Assembly: GCF_000332315.1 (NCBI RefSeq)
Contig: NZ_KB235941.1
Location: forward strand, 879,202 to 943,201
Direction of reading: 5' to 3'
Length of the DNA stretch: 64,000 bases
Origin: Prochlorothrix hollandica PCC 9006 = CALU 1027
GTDB lineage: Bacteria; Cyanobacteriota; Cyanobacteriia; Prochlorotrichales; Prochlorotrichaceae
Shown here: positions 16,392-25,975 of the stretch, piece by piece
Layout: every line of letters starts with the position of its first letter
How positions within the stretch are numbered: position 1 is the stretch's first letter
The notes under the pieces: model-generated
Told to the model about the DNA's origin: nothing
What the model saw: the letters and a program-made list of their open reading frames with translations, nothing else
The model's database searches: none
Position numbers and translations under genes: made by a program

Positions 16392-19382
16392 TTAAATCAC
16401 AGCGTCCTGCTGCTGGTACAGGCAATAGTAACGACCCCGCTGGGCCATCAGTTCATCATGGGTTCCGGTCTCCACAATACTGCCGTTATCCATCATCAAA
16501 ACTTGGTGGGCACGGCGCACGGTGCTGAGGCGATGGGTAATGAAAAAGACGGTGCGATCGCTAAACCAACCCATGAGATTTTCAAACACTTGGCGCTCCG
16601 TTTCATAGTCCAAGGCACTGGTGGCCTCATCCATAATCAACATTTGGGGATTTTGCAACACCGTGCGGGCAATGGCGATGCGTTGGCGCTGTCCCCCCGA
16701 TAGGGCCGATCCCTTCTCTCCGACACGGCTGTTATAGCCTGCTGGCAACCCCATAATAAAGTCATGGGCCACCGCAAGGCGAGCAGCCTCCACAATTTCT
16801 TCCACTGTGGCATTGGGACTGGCGAGGGCAATATTTTCTTCTACGGTGCCATCAAACAGCAAACTATCCTGGGGCACAATGCCCACCTGTCGCCGTAGGG
16901 AATATAGCTCCACCTTCGTGATGTCATATTGATCGATGAAAATACGCCCCGTTTCCGGTGCATAGAGACGGGCCAACAGCTTGACCAGGGTACTTTTTCC
17001 CGATCCACTTTGACCCACCACCCCCACAAAGGTACCGGGCAAAATCTCTAGGCTGACGTTGGCCAAGGACGGTGCCCCCTGATTATTGAAGCGAAAGGAG
17101 ACGTTTTCATACTGCACATGGCCTTGGATCAGGGGCATGGGAATATTGTTGCGCTCCTCTTCCGTGGATTCCTGGGGGGTGTCCACAATGTCGCTCAGGC
17201 GCTCTAGGGATAGGGCTGTTTCCTGGAAGTTTTGCCAGACCTGGGCCAAACGCAACACCGGACCGGTGACATAGCCCGCAATGATGCGAAACGCAATGAG
17301 TTGACCGAGGGTTAGCTCGTCATTGAGCACCAAATAGGCTCCGTACCACAACACAATCAACCCCGACAGCTTATTGAGGAAACCGCTGGCGGCACTGGAG
17401 AAGGTAGCGGTTTGGACTGTCTTAAAGCCAGCACTGACGTATTTACCGTAGAGTTCTTGCCAGCGCCACCGCGCCCGCAGTTCCACGTTTTGGGCCTTAA
17501 CCGTCTGAATCCCGGACACCACTTCCACTAGATGGGATTGGGTTTGGGCGTTGCGCTCTGCCTTAGTCCGCAATTGTCGCTGAATAATGGGGGCAAAAAT
17601 AGCCGTCAGCAACACAAACAGGGGAATGGTGGCTAGGGAAGCGGCGGTGAGTTTGGGGCTATAGAGCATCATCACCACCACGTAAATCACCGAGGACACG
17701 GCATCTAAAACCACGGTGAGGGCGGTGCCCGTTAAAAACTGACGGATACCCTCCAACTCATTAACCCGGCTGGACAGTTCCCCCACGGGACGACGATCGA
17801 AATAATTGAGGGGTAACCGCAACAGGTGATCAATAATGGCTGAACCCAGGGCCATATCAATGCGGTTGGTGGTGTCTGAAAACAGGTAACCCCGCAAATA
17901 GGTGAGGACTGCTTCAAAGAGGGCCACCACCACCAGAAAAAAGCCTAAAACCTGAAGGGTATCGGTGCTATTTTTGACGATGACCCGATCGATAATCACC
18001 TGGATAATCAGGGGATTGGCTAACCCAAATAACTGAATAAATAGGGAGGCAATGAAGACTAGGGCCAGTACACCCTTATAGCGTTGAATGATGGGCCAAA
18101 ACCACTGCAAGCCAAACTTTTGTTGGGGGGTCGATCGGGTCGCCTGGAGCAATAACACCTCCCCCTCGCTGCCCCAGGTTTTCAGAAAGTCCTGGGGTTT
18201 CCGGCGGATAATGCCCAACTCCGGCACCCCCAACACCAGCTCATGCTTATTGGCTTCATAGAGCACCGCAAACCCATCATCCCAGGACACCAATGCGGGG
18301 GTTTGCACCCGGGGTAAAACCTCCCCGGGCACCTTCACCAGTTGGGCCTTAATGCCCATCATTTCCGCCACTTGTCCACAGAGCACCAGGGTCAGGCTAC
18401 CGGTGCGGTTCAGTTGATCCTGCAATACCCGCCGCAGGGGTTCCCGCCGAAACCGTACTTCCAGATACTCCGCCACCATTTGGAAACAGGCCAGGGTGCC
18501 ATCCAAGGTGCCCCGCCCCTGGACATGGGGATAGGTGCGGTTCGATCGGGGCTGGAGATTATGGACATAGGGATCGGAGGAGGAGGGCAGTTGCTGCACC
18601 TCTGGGGGGGACAAAATGGGTAGGCTGTCGATGGCTATCGGCACTGGGGACTCGATAACGTCCGGCAACTGGGGATCCATCCAGAAGTTGGCAATGCCCA
18701 CCAAGCGCAGGGGTGCCGTGAGACCCTGGCGCAGGTGGTCTAGGGTGTCGGGGTGCTGAAGATCCAGGGGGGCATCGGGCAAGGGGCGACCATTGCTGGG
18801 AATGCTGCTGACAAACCAGGTACAGGCAGGGTCCAAAACGGGCAGAGGAACCGCATCGGGGGGGAGATAGCGCACCTGGGCCTGGGTTAGCAGTTCGGTT
18901 ACCAGTTGCTTCAGGTTCAGACCACTGCGGCTATGCTGTTGCACCTGGGGTCGCAGCAGGCTACACAGCTCGGCGGCAGCCACGGTTTCCTGGAAATGGG
19001 CGGCAAAGGGGGGGTGATCCTGGTATAGGTTGAGGAAGGTTTGGGCGGGCAAAATTAGACAAATGCTGGGTTCGGAGGCGATCGCAATTTCACAGGCACT
19101 GCGCCGCAGCAATCCGGGCCAGCCCAGCATTTCCCCTGGTCCCAACAGTTGCAGGGTGAAGTTTTTCTGGGTCAGGGGATCCAGCCCCAAAAGGCGTATT
19201 CGTCCTTCCAAGACAACCCAGACATAGTAGGGCAGGGATTCATCGCCGAGGATCGAGTCCCCCACCCCGTAGCGCACCAGTCGCCCCTGCTCCACTAAGG
19301 AATCCCGCAGGTTGGGGGGCAGATGTTGAAAGGGAAGGGTGTTACTTAAGAAGTCCTGGAGGGAAGGGCGGGTATAGGTCAT
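16392..19382 (-). CDS. Type I secretion ABC exporter with cNMP-binding and C39-like domains
   Basis: A 996-residue HlyB-like exporter. Residues about 1-150 form a cyclic-nucleotide-binding-like domain. About 285-420 is a C39-peptidase-like domain; about 430-720 six membrane helices; about 750-990 an ATPase with Walker A GQSGSGKST (about 792), signature LSGGQRQRIA and Walker B LIMDEATSALD. In the C39-like domain the motif reads LDGTLACFQM where active peptidases have a DCG-type cysteine; the catalytic position aligns with Gly, so leader cleavage is unlikely and it probably acts as a binding domain as in HlyB. It pairs with the broken HlyD gene 0.4 kb downstream. Cargo is likely a leaderless calcium-binding protein such as the one at 20514. 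Confidence 0.88.
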   Translation of the reverse strand: MTYTRPSLQDFLSNTLPFQHLPPNLRDSLVEQGRLVRYGVGDSILGDESLPYYVWVVLEGRIRLLGLDPLTQKNFTLQLLGPGEMLGWPGLLRRSACEIAIASEPSICLILPAQTFLNLYQDHPPFAAHFQETVAAAELCSLLRPQVQQHSRSGLNLKQLVTELLTQAQVRYLPPDAVPLPVLDPACTWFVSSIPSNGRPLPDAPLDLQHPDTLDHLRQGLTAPLRLVGIANFWMDPQLPDVIESPVPIAIDSLPILSPPEVQQLPSSSDPYVHNLQPRSNRTYPHVQGRGTLDGTLACFQMVAEYLEVRFRREPLRRVLQDQLNRTGSLTLVLCGQVAEMMGIKAQLVKVPGEVLPRVQTPALVSWDDGFAVLYEANKHELVLGVPELGIIRRKPQDFLKTWGSEGEVLLLQATRSTPQQKFGLQWFWPIIQRYKGVLALVFIASLFIQLFGLANPLIIQVIIDRVIVKNSTDTLQVLGFFLVVVALFEAVLTYLRGYLFSDTTNRIDMALGSAIIDHLLRLPLNYFDRRPVGELSSRVNELEGIRQFLTGTALTVVLDAVSSVIYVVVMMLYSPKLTAASLATIPLFVLLTAIFAPIIQRQLRTKAERNAQTQSHLVEVVSGIQTVKAQNVELRARWRWQELYGKYVSAGFKTVQTATFSSAASGFLNKLSGLIVLWYGAYLVLNDELTLGQLIAFRIIAGYVTGPVLRLAQVWQNFQETALSLERLSDIVDTPQESTEEERNNIPMPLIQGHVQYENVSFRFNNQGAPSLANVSLEILPGTFVGVVGQSGSGKSTLVKLLARLYAPETGRIFIDQYDITKVELYSLRRQVGIVPQDSLLFDGTVEENIALASPNATVEEIVEAARLAVAHDFIMGLPAGYNSRVGEKGSALSGGQRQRIAIARTVLQNPQMLIMDEATSALDYETERQVFENLMGWFSDRTVFFITHRLSTVRRAHQVLMMDNGSIVETGTHDELMAQRGRYYCLYQQQDAVI

Positions 19383-19772
19383 AGGTCTAGGCAGGGAATG
19401 TTTGTCAAGGAACGATAGCGGCCCATAACCGCAGCAGGGTCAAGATTACGATCGGGAGCCGGACGAATACCCCCTATCCTCTGGGTCTTTTTACTAAACT
19501 GTCAAGATAATGGGATACAACCTGGGGGACGGAGGCTAGTACCACCCCATCAACCGTGATGGTTCAATAGAAAGGATTGGCGAGGCAGACAACAGGTAAA
19601 AATGGATACTTCTGGAAAGTAGTTACAAATTGAAAAGTAGTTGATCCTCCTGATATCTGGATGTAGAATGTATAATCGGACACAAATTAAAGATTAGAAT
19701 CCTAGTTTATGGGACAGCCAAACAGTTGATATAAGATGGCTAGTGTGATATCTTTGCTGGGGACATATCAGG

Positions 19773-19945
19773 AGAGTCTAAGAGTCTAAGAGTCTAAGAG
19801 TCTAAGAGTCTACAGCAGTCCTAAATGGGTCGTGTGGTGTGCCCCCGGAGAGGGCACACCACGCCAAGGGTTTCAGCCGTCGAGATCCTTACAACTGATT
19901 TAGGGTTGCTGTAAGAGTCTAAGAGTCTAAGAGTCTAAGAGTCTT
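19773..19945. repeat. AGAGTCTA tandem array split by an inserted element
   Basis: Five perfect 8-bp units (19773-19812) and four more (19914-19945), the last with one change, flank the inserted element. Removing the element and one TA joins the two halves in perfect phase. Confidence 0.95.
19811..19913. mobile_element. Roughly 100-bp non-autonomous element with TA target duplication, copy 1
   Basis: A 99-bp unit starting CAGCAGTCCTAAAT and ending ATTTAGGGTTGCTG (imperfect inverted termini) is bounded by TA on both sides. An inner hairpin pairs GTGTGGTGTGCCC with GGGCACACCAC. TA duplication and small size fit a MITE mobilised by an IS630/Tc1-mariner-type transposase, which is not in this window. 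Other copies: 24289, 35009 and 63815. Confidence 0.85.
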
Positions 19946-20513
19946 GCCAATGCTATCTCGTTAACTTCCAGTACTTCCATCCAAAAAAACCAAACTTTCT
20001 AAATATAACGCCTCCGATAAAGTTTCCAAAGCAAGCTTCTTTCATGAATGTTGAGGTTTATCCTGACCAATCAGCCTCTTCATGAAAACTTCAACATTTA
20101 AGACTGAATCTGAACCTGACTCTAAACCTGCACCAGTAGTTCATTATCTTGCAGTTTCTATTCGATAGGCTGATCATTATCTGATGATTCTGTCGAATAA
20201 AAACTAAACCTCCTTTGAGAATAACCTTGATCCTATGGCAGACAAGGTTGGGATGTGATGGAAATTTTTCTGACTTCCTAACCATCTGGTTTTTTGTTGG
20301 CTACTAATTGTTAGCTATGAATAAGCTACATCAGGATCGGGATTCCTATAGACGTTTAGGTGATGCAAGATATGCGCTCTGACCTATAGCGATCGCCTTA
20401 GCTAAAACTCAAAATCCAGAGGTTTAAGCAAGGATTGTCCCCTATAGGCTCAGCGTCTGGGAACGGTATGACGATCGGCCTCAATCTAGAACATTCTGGA
20501 CATCAATCCAATT

Positions 20514-23153
20514 ATGGCTACCCTTACTTCGGTTACCCCGACCATCAACTCAGCATCTGCGGCCCTCAACGCAAATATTACCCTCAACTTTGATACGGCT
20601 GTTAATACCGCCACAGTCACCCCCAGCAATATCCGCATCCAGGGCAGCATTAGTGGGCTGTTTACAGGTAGCTTCAGTTTTACTAATGGCAACAAGTCTA
20701 TCGTTTTCGATCCGAGCAAGAATTTTCAAGCCGGTGAAGAAATCCAAGTTACCATAACCAATGCCGTCACGGATACCAGTGGCTCTGCTGTCGGTAAGTC
20801 TGTCCATACGTTCCGGGCAGGTGTTAACTTTCTATCGTCAGGAATTCTGACCAGTAACGGGCAATCCCTGAATCCAGGGGTCACCAGTGATGATCCTGTT
20901 TTAGGTGACTTTGATGGAGATGGTGACCTAGACGTTTTCATTGTTAATGCTACAGGGCAAGGACCCTTTGCAGGGGATGCCACTAATTTAGTGTTGCTTA
21001 ATGATGGTACAGGTCAATTTAGCCCTGGGCCAACCATTGCAGTTTCAGCAGCGGTTGAAGCCTACCTGGCTTCCATCGGGTTTACAGGTCCAGGATTTTT
21101 AGCGGGTGCCACTGGTAGTGAAGGATTTGCCGGAGACTTAGATGGCGATGGAGACCTTGATATCTTCGCCTCCAATTTTGGATCTGATGGTGTTTATCTT
21201 AATGATGGCACAGGCAAATTTACCCTAACCCAACTTCTACCCGGCAAAATCAATCCCGGAACCTTGTCGGCAATCGCGGGAGGAGACATTAGCAGTGGTG
21301 TTGATCTGGGGGACATAGATGGAGACGGAGATATTGATGCCGTCACGTCTAACTTTGGAGGTAGTCGTGTTTATCTCAATGATGGAACGGGTTTCTTTAC
21401 GGACACAGATCAAAACCTAGGTAACTCCTATGCCGCTGGCATTGATCTCGGTGATTTAGATGGGGATGGAGACTTGGATATGGCAGTGGGTAGTTTTCCC
21501 GGTGCCCATGATCCAAAAGAATATCTATATGGCCAGCCCGGTCCCTTTCAAGGTCTATCACCCGTTACACCACCCACCAATGGTGCTAATACCATCTGGA
21601 AAAATGATGGTAATGGAAACTTTACCCTGTTCCAGGAACTAGAACCCGATGTCCGCAGCGCCGTCATGAAGTTAGGCGATCTGGATGGAGACGGTGACTT
21701 AGATGCGGTAAGCGCTAACCTCGGCCCTGGTAATTTAGGGGATCCCGCTTTTCGGAATACTCCATTAGGGAATCAAGTCTGGATCAACACAGGCAACGGT
21801 TTCTTTACCAAAGGTCAACTGATTGGCAACGAAATTAGTAATGGAGTTGACCTGGGAGACTTTGACGGAGATGGAGATCTGGATGTTTTTGCTGTTAACT
21901 TTGGAACCTTTCCTGCCACTGGGGAAGCCAACCGACTGTGGCTGAATGATGGTTCCGGAAATTTCACTGATTCAGGTCAACTTTTCGGTGACAACGTCAG
22001 CGCTAACGTAGCCATTGGGGATTTGGATGGGGATGGTTCCTTGGATGTGTTTGTGGCTAATTACTATGCCCAAGCTAACCAGGTTTATCTCAACTCCATT
22101 AACACCAGTAAGCCTAATGCGATCGTAGATGCCATCAGCAATGTGATCACGGCTAACAAGGCTTCCAACTTCAAATTCAAGATCCAAAGCGTCAATGCTA
22201 AGGCCGTCAACGAGGTGGGTTTCTTCGTGGTGCGGGATAACAACGGCACCATCACCAGCGACAGCGGCCAAAGCCTAACCCCCGGCCAAGATGGCTACAC
22301 CGCAGCAGCCATGAAACAGGCCACAGTTTTGTTTGCGGCCCTGGGGAACGCGCCCGCAGGCTTTGATGCCACCAGCCTCGATCGCATCGTCGGAGCCTTG
22401 GGCGGCACCGAAGGAGTCTTTGCCGGGGGGGCTAAACTGGTGTTTTACTTCCTCCAAGAAGGCAGCACCGACGGAGTCATTGGCGGTAAAATTGACACCA
22501 GCAAAGTGTTATTTGGTTCCACCTTTGCCAGCAACGCCTTCCAATCCCTGCAACTGACCGACAACGGCAACGGCAAATTCACCCTCGGCTGGAAATCCAG
22601 CAGCAGTTCCAGCACCTTTGATGACCTCGTTCTCACCCTGGAATCCACCACCGATGCAGTGCCTTTCGGTTCAGGGCTGCAAGGCGGCAACCAACTGGAG
22701 ATTCTGGACTTAACCAACGAAACTCAAGATGTCTCCGTGTCCATCAACGTTTACCGGGAAGCCGCCTTTGATAACTTGGTGGGCTTCTACATCATTGATG
22801 ACATCAACGGCACCGTGGGCGGCGTGAAAGTGGGAGATGCGGGTTACACCGCCGCAGTGCTGCAAAATCGCGTCCAAACCTTAGACTTCCTGTCAGTGGG
22901 CAATGGATCCCAGACTAGCTTCACCGGCACCCTCACCGCCGGGAAATATCTGGCCCCCTTCATCATCGTTGATGGCACCCTAGCTGAAGCGCAAGCAGGC
23001 AACGCCCAGCTTTACACCGCCTTCCTGGGAGCCAACTCCGATGGCTTCGATCATGTGCGCCTGTTGGGGAGCAACGTCTTCGGCTTTGAAGACCTGGCCG
23101 GTGGGGGCGATGCCGACTACCAGGACTTGGTGATCCAAATTTCCAAAGCCTAA
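20514..23153 (+). CDS. FG-GAP/VCBS-repeat protein with DUF4114 domains, probable type I secretion cargo
   Basis: An 879-residue protein without a signal peptide. Residues about 1-105 resemble a bacterial Ig-like (Big_5/SbsA) domain. About 110-545 hold seven calcium-binding repeats of the type GDFDGDGDLDVF. About 550-720 and 740-879 are two DUF4114-like segments, the last ending FGFEDLAGGGDADYQDLVI, the hallmark of that domain. Such proteins are commonly exported by type I systems with C-terminal, uncleaved signals, and an HlyB-like exporter lies 1.1 kb upstream on the other strand. A surface or extracellular adhesive role is inferred, not shown. The 3' third has higher GC and stricter codon bias than the 5' part, hinting at a mosaic gene. 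Confidence 0.88.
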   Translation: MATLTSVTPTINSASAALNANITLNFDTAVNTATVTPSNIRIQGSISGLFTGSFSFTNGNKSIVFDPSKNFQAGEEIQVTITNAVTDTSGSAVGKSVHTFRAGVNFLSSGILTSNGQSLNPGVTSDDPVLGDFDGDGDLDVFIVNATGQGPFAGDATNLVLLNDGTGQFSPGPTIAVSAAVEAYLASIGFTGPGFLAGATGSEGFAGDLDGDGDLDIFASNFGSDGVYLNDGTGKFTLTQLLPGKINPGTLSAIAGGDISSGVDLGDIDGDGDIDAVTSNFGGSRVYLNDGTGFFTDTDQNLGNSYAAGIDLGDLDGDGDLDMAVGSFPGAHDPKEYLYGQPGPFQGLSPVTPPTNGANTIWKNDGNGNFTLFQELEPDVRSAVMKLGDLDGDGDLDAVSANLGPGNLGDPAFRNTPLGNQVWINTGNGFFTKGQLIGNEISNGVDLGDFDGDGDLDVFAVNFGTFPATGEANRLWLNDGSGNFTDSGQLFGDNVSANVAIGDLDGDGSLDVFVANYYAQANQVYLNSINTSKPNAIVDAISNVITANKASNFKFKIQSVNAKAVNEVGFFVVRDNNGTITSDSGQSLTPGQDGYTAAAMKQATVLFAALGNAPAGFDATSLDRIVGALGGTEGVFAGGAKLVFYFLQEGSTDGVIGGKIDTSKVLFGSTFASNAFQSLQLTDNGNGKFTLGWKSSSSSSTFDDLVLTLESTTDAVPFGSGLQGGNQLEILDLTNETQDVSVSINVYREAAFDNLVGFYIIDDINGTVGGVKVGDAGYTAAVLQNRVQTLDFLSVGNGSQTSFTGTLTAGKYLAPFIIVDGTLAEAQAGNAQLYTAFLGANSDGFDHVRLLGSNVFGFEDLAGGGDADYQDLVIQISKA

Positions 23154-23222
23154 GAGTCCACACCCCAGCCTGAGACCCGCTCTGTAGAGACTGTAACCCT
23201 AGAGACTGTAACCCTAGGGTCT

Positions 23223-24182
23223 CTACAGGGTGTGACCCTGAGCCTGGGCTAACCAAACGCCCCGATCGTGGCCCTGATCCCCCAAAGCCGGACTTTCCGG
23301 TAGGTGGGGCGGGTAGCGATCGGCGGCAAACCCCAACCCCGACGGTCGCCAAACCTGGGCCAGCCACCCCTGATCCTGGAGCCAAGACTGGGGCCGATCG
23401 CAGCCAAACTGCCAATGGCGCACCACCCGACCCCGCCCCTGTTGGCGCAGATCCTGGGCCGCCGCGATCGACCCCCGCCGCACCCCATCCAGGGCCAACT
23501 GGCTCCCCGGTCCACTGAGGGTTGCCAGCCCCTGGATTAGGGCGATCGCCGCCGTTTCCCGCAGATACATCACCACCCCTTCCAATAGCCAAAACGTGGC
23601 CCGGTGGGGCTGAAACCCTGCCTGAAGGAGGGCCGATCGCCAGCGATCGACCTCCGTTAAATCCCCTGCAAGGGCATGATACTGGGCCGCAATGGGCTGT
23701 AAACCCTGTAAACCTTGCCGTTTCTGATCTAAGACTTCCACCTGCTCCACCTCATAGACCCTGGCAGATGCCAACGCCCCTAGGCGAAACCCACGGGTAT
23801 CCAACCCCGATCCCAGCAGCACCACCTGGGAGTCCCCGTGTAGATGACAGAACGTTGTGATTAAGTCATCAAAAAAACGGGTCCGCACCGCCACATAACG
23901 GGTCCGTTTCGCAATCACGTCCCCCAAGGACACCTGCTGCCGTTGGGCCACCGCCTCCCACCGCTCCAACAGGTGCTGGCATTCTGCCCCCACCAACCGC
24001 TCACCATAGGGATCCCACACCAGGGGCTGGGGATTATACTGTTCTAAAACCCGCTTAGCAGCCACGATCGTCGCTGTATAACCCACGGCCTGATCGATCG
24101 CTGGCCCTCTGTCCTCAGAATTCTCTACCACTCTACCTCCAGGGGCGTAGTTGCTAAACTGTTGATCCCCTTCGATCGCCAT
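23223..24182 (-). CDS. SAM-dependent methyltransferase, leucine carboxyl methyltransferase-like (TIGR00027 type)
   Basis: 319 residues. The SAM-binding motif I is QVVLLGSGLDTRGFRL (about 115-130), followed by the acidic VYEVEQVEVLDQK loop, and a later WLLEGVVMYL segment typical of this family. These are putative small-molecule or protein O-methyltransferases whose substrates are mostly unknown. The last 15 or so residues are atypical (DQGHDRGVWLAQAQGHT) and may be read-through of spacer. Convergent with the FG-GAP gene; the 70-bp gap has a doubled GAGACTGTAACCCTA motif. Confidence 0.85.
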   Translation of the reverse strand: MAIEGDQQFSNYAPGGRVVENSEDRGPAIDQAVGYTATIVAAKRVLEQYNPQPLVWDPYGERLVGAECQHLLERWEAVAQRQQVSLGDVIAKRTRYVAVRTRFFDDLITTFCHLHGDSQVVLLGSGLDTRGFRLGALASARVYEVEQVEVLDQKRQGLQGLQPIAAQYHALAGDLTEVDRWRSALLQAGFQPHRATFWLLEGVVMYLRETAAIALIQGLATLSGPGSQLALDGVRRGSIAAAQDLRQQGRGRVVRHWQFGCDRPQSWLQDQGWLAQVWRPSGLGFAADRYPPHLPESPALGDQGHDRGVWLAQAQGHTL

Positions 24183-24288
24183 AAAATTCTCATTTTCCCC
24201 TTTCCCCTAGGTCCAATCATTGTAACCTATCTATCACCGATCATTTCCTCTGAGGAACTGAGACGCATAACATAGATTCCTGCAAAAC

Positions 24289-24391
24289 TACAGCAGTCCG
24301 AGATAGGTTGTGTGGTGTTTGCCCTCCAGGCACACATCACACAAAGGGTTTCAGCAACCGAGATCCTTACGACTGATTTAGGATTGCTGTA
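24289..24391. mobile_element. Roughly 100-bp TA-flanked element, copy 2
   Basis: TA, then CAGCAGTCCGAGATAGGTTG to GGATTGCTG, then TA. It is diverged from the other copies in the inner hairpin. It ends 21 bp before the start codon of the O-antigen-ligase-like gene, so it forms most of that gene's leader. Confidence 0.85.
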
Positions 24392-24412
24392 AATATCAAA
24401 ACTAAATATTTT

Positions 24413-25834
24413 ATGCGCATTACAAAATCACAGATCTTAACCGTTGAATATGTCACTGCCATCATCGGTCTGCTGTTCTATACCGGTGCTTTAGGTAAAC
24501 TCTTAGTGACTAGCTTTCACTTTCCACGACCAACCATAACCTTGATAAGATATGGAATCTTACTGCCAGGGCTGGTAACGTTTTTCTTGCAACCCAAGGC
24601 CGTACTCAATGCTATTCTCCAAGGAAAATTGGCCTGGATAGTCATGGCGATGGCAACCCTTTCATTCGCTTGGTCAGTTAATTCCGGAAGTTCTTTTGGT
24701 TCTATTAGAACTGAATTATTACCAATGTCAATTTTTAGTCTTTATTTGTCTATTCGTTTTCCCCTGAAACTACAGTTTTCCATCCTATTAATAATTCTAC
24801 AATTTGTGTCTTTTGTGAGTATTTTCTATGCGATCGCCGTTCCTAGCATAGGTCAACATTCAGCGATGACTCCTTGGCCCGGTAGCTGGAAGGGATTATT
24901 CGTCCATAAAAATGCCTTTGGCTCCTTCATGACCTTAACCGCAGGGATGATCTTTATCAAAATCTGGTTTACGCAACATAAACAACCAATCATATTTGTA
25001 CCCCTATTATTATTGATTATTGCCGCCCTTTTTTCAGGCTCTAAAGGAGCACTTATTCTGTCTCAAGTTTTTTGCATTTTAATCTTTTCTTATACCTTGA
25101 TTCGATGGCGAGGTAAAAGAGGATTAATATTCATCTATATCTTAGTAGTTACTAGTATTTTAGTCATAGGGATCTTAACAGCTATTTGGAATCCCTTGAT
25201 GCTGGCTATTGGCAAGGATCCAACCATGTCTGCTCGGACTGAAATTTGGAAGTATATTAGGCTACAGTTATCCAGTAGTCCTATTTTAGGATTTGGCCGA
25301 GGAGCATTTTGGATAACCCCCAGATTTCTATCAGGTATCTGGCAAGCCACTGGAGATGTCCCTGCGAATGCCCATAATGGATTTTATGAGCTAGCTTTAG
25401 ATATAGGATATTTAGGTTTATTAGTCTTCTTTGCCAGTTTTTTTGTAAATGTTGGCAAAGCCTTAAAACTAGCTTATAAAGCTAAAAAACCTGAATATAT
25501 GTGGCCTTTAGCATTTCTAACATTTATTATCATGCAAAATATGTTGGAAAGTTTTCTAATGAGACAGGAAAGTTTCAATTGGGTTATGTATCTTGTTGTT
25601 TCTTCGTCGTTAGATAAGTGGAATCACGATCGCCAGTGGCTAGAGAACAAGGAGAAGACAAACCAGCAGTCCCCCACCACAGAACCTCTACACCGAGTTC
25701 TGAATCCTCAGTTCAAACCTTTGTATCAACTGAAAGCAGAAGCTGGAGTTAACCAAACCGAAACCAGTTTACCTCACAGTAAACTAACCGATTCAACAAT
25801 GACTAGAGCAGATCTAACAGGCCCAAAATCGTGA
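24413..25834 (+). CDS. O-antigen ligase/polymerase-like membrane protein (Wzy_C family)
   Basis: 473 residues with about 10-11 membrane helices and the large loop typical of Wzy/WaaL proteins. The conserved segments are PGSWKGLFVHKNAFGSF (about 160) and PANAHNGFYELALDIGYLGL (about 315-335). It would polymerise or ligate surface polysaccharide units on the periplasmic side. The last 70 residues are hydrophilic and poorly conserved-looking. The gene is AT-rich compared with neighbours, as is the GT25-like gene facing it, so this may be an acquired surface-polysaccharide block. The ATG follows a mobile element by 21 bp, with no clear ribosome site. Confidence 0.87.
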   Translation: MRITKSQILTVEYVTAIIGLLFYTGALGKLLVTSFHFPRPTITLIRYGILLPGLVTFFLQPKAVLNAILQGKLAWIVMAMATLSFAWSVNSGSSFGSIRTELLPMSIFSLYLSIRFPLKLQFSILLIILQFVSFVSIFYAIAVPSIGQHSAMTPWPGSWKGLFVHKNAFGSFMTLTAGMIFIKIWFTQHKQPIIFVPLLLLIIAALFSGSKGALILSQVFCILIFSYTLIRWRGKRGLIFIYILVVTSILVIGILTAIWNPLMLAIGKDPTMSARTEIWKYIRLQLSSSPILGFGRGAFWITPRFLSGIWQATGDVPANAHNGFYELALDIGYLGLLVFFASFFVNVGKALKLAYKAKKPEYMWPLAFLTFIIMQNMLESFLMRQESFNWVMYLVVSSSLDKWNHDRQWLENKEKTNQQSPTTEPLHRVLNPQFKPLYQLKAEAGVNQTETSLPHSKLTDSTMTRADLTGPKS

Positions 25835-25841
25835 GTATCGG

Positions 25842-25911
25842 CTATCAACTTAAGCCGGGACAGTGGGGCGCGGAGCGCCCCACTGTCCCGTTAATCTAAG
25901 CGGAGACCCAG
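25842..25911. repeat. Palindromic repeat family P, copy C, between convergent genes
   Basis: TATCAACTTAAGCC followed by a perfect inverted repeat GGGACAGTGGGGCGC / GCGCCCCACTGTCCC with a 3-bp loop. It starts 8 bp after the wzy-like stop codon and lies before the end of the facing gene, so it may serve as a two-way terminator; there is no clean T-run. Confidence 0.85.
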
Positions 25912-25975
25912 TATCAAGGGGGTCATCATGGAAAAGGGAGAGGCTTGCATCCTATTGAGCAATGCGATCAAGTGT

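Larger units (their letters stand above)
19383..20513. other. 1.1-kb gene-free region
   Basis: Contains the 8-bp tandem array interrupted by a TA-flanked element (19773-19945). Upstream of this is an AT-rich stretch with a TATAAT at 19671-19676 but no well-spaced -35. A weak inverted similarity (TTCATGAATGTTGAGG and CATGAAAACTTCAACAT) is found near 20040-20098. A 64-codon minus-strand frame at 20091-20285 has no family features and is not accepted as a gene. A long leader for the gene at 20514 is possible. Confidence 0.5.

Noticed and set aside
20091-20285. 64-codon minus-strand frame in the large spacer
   Set aside because: No family features, no ribosome site and unusual composition.
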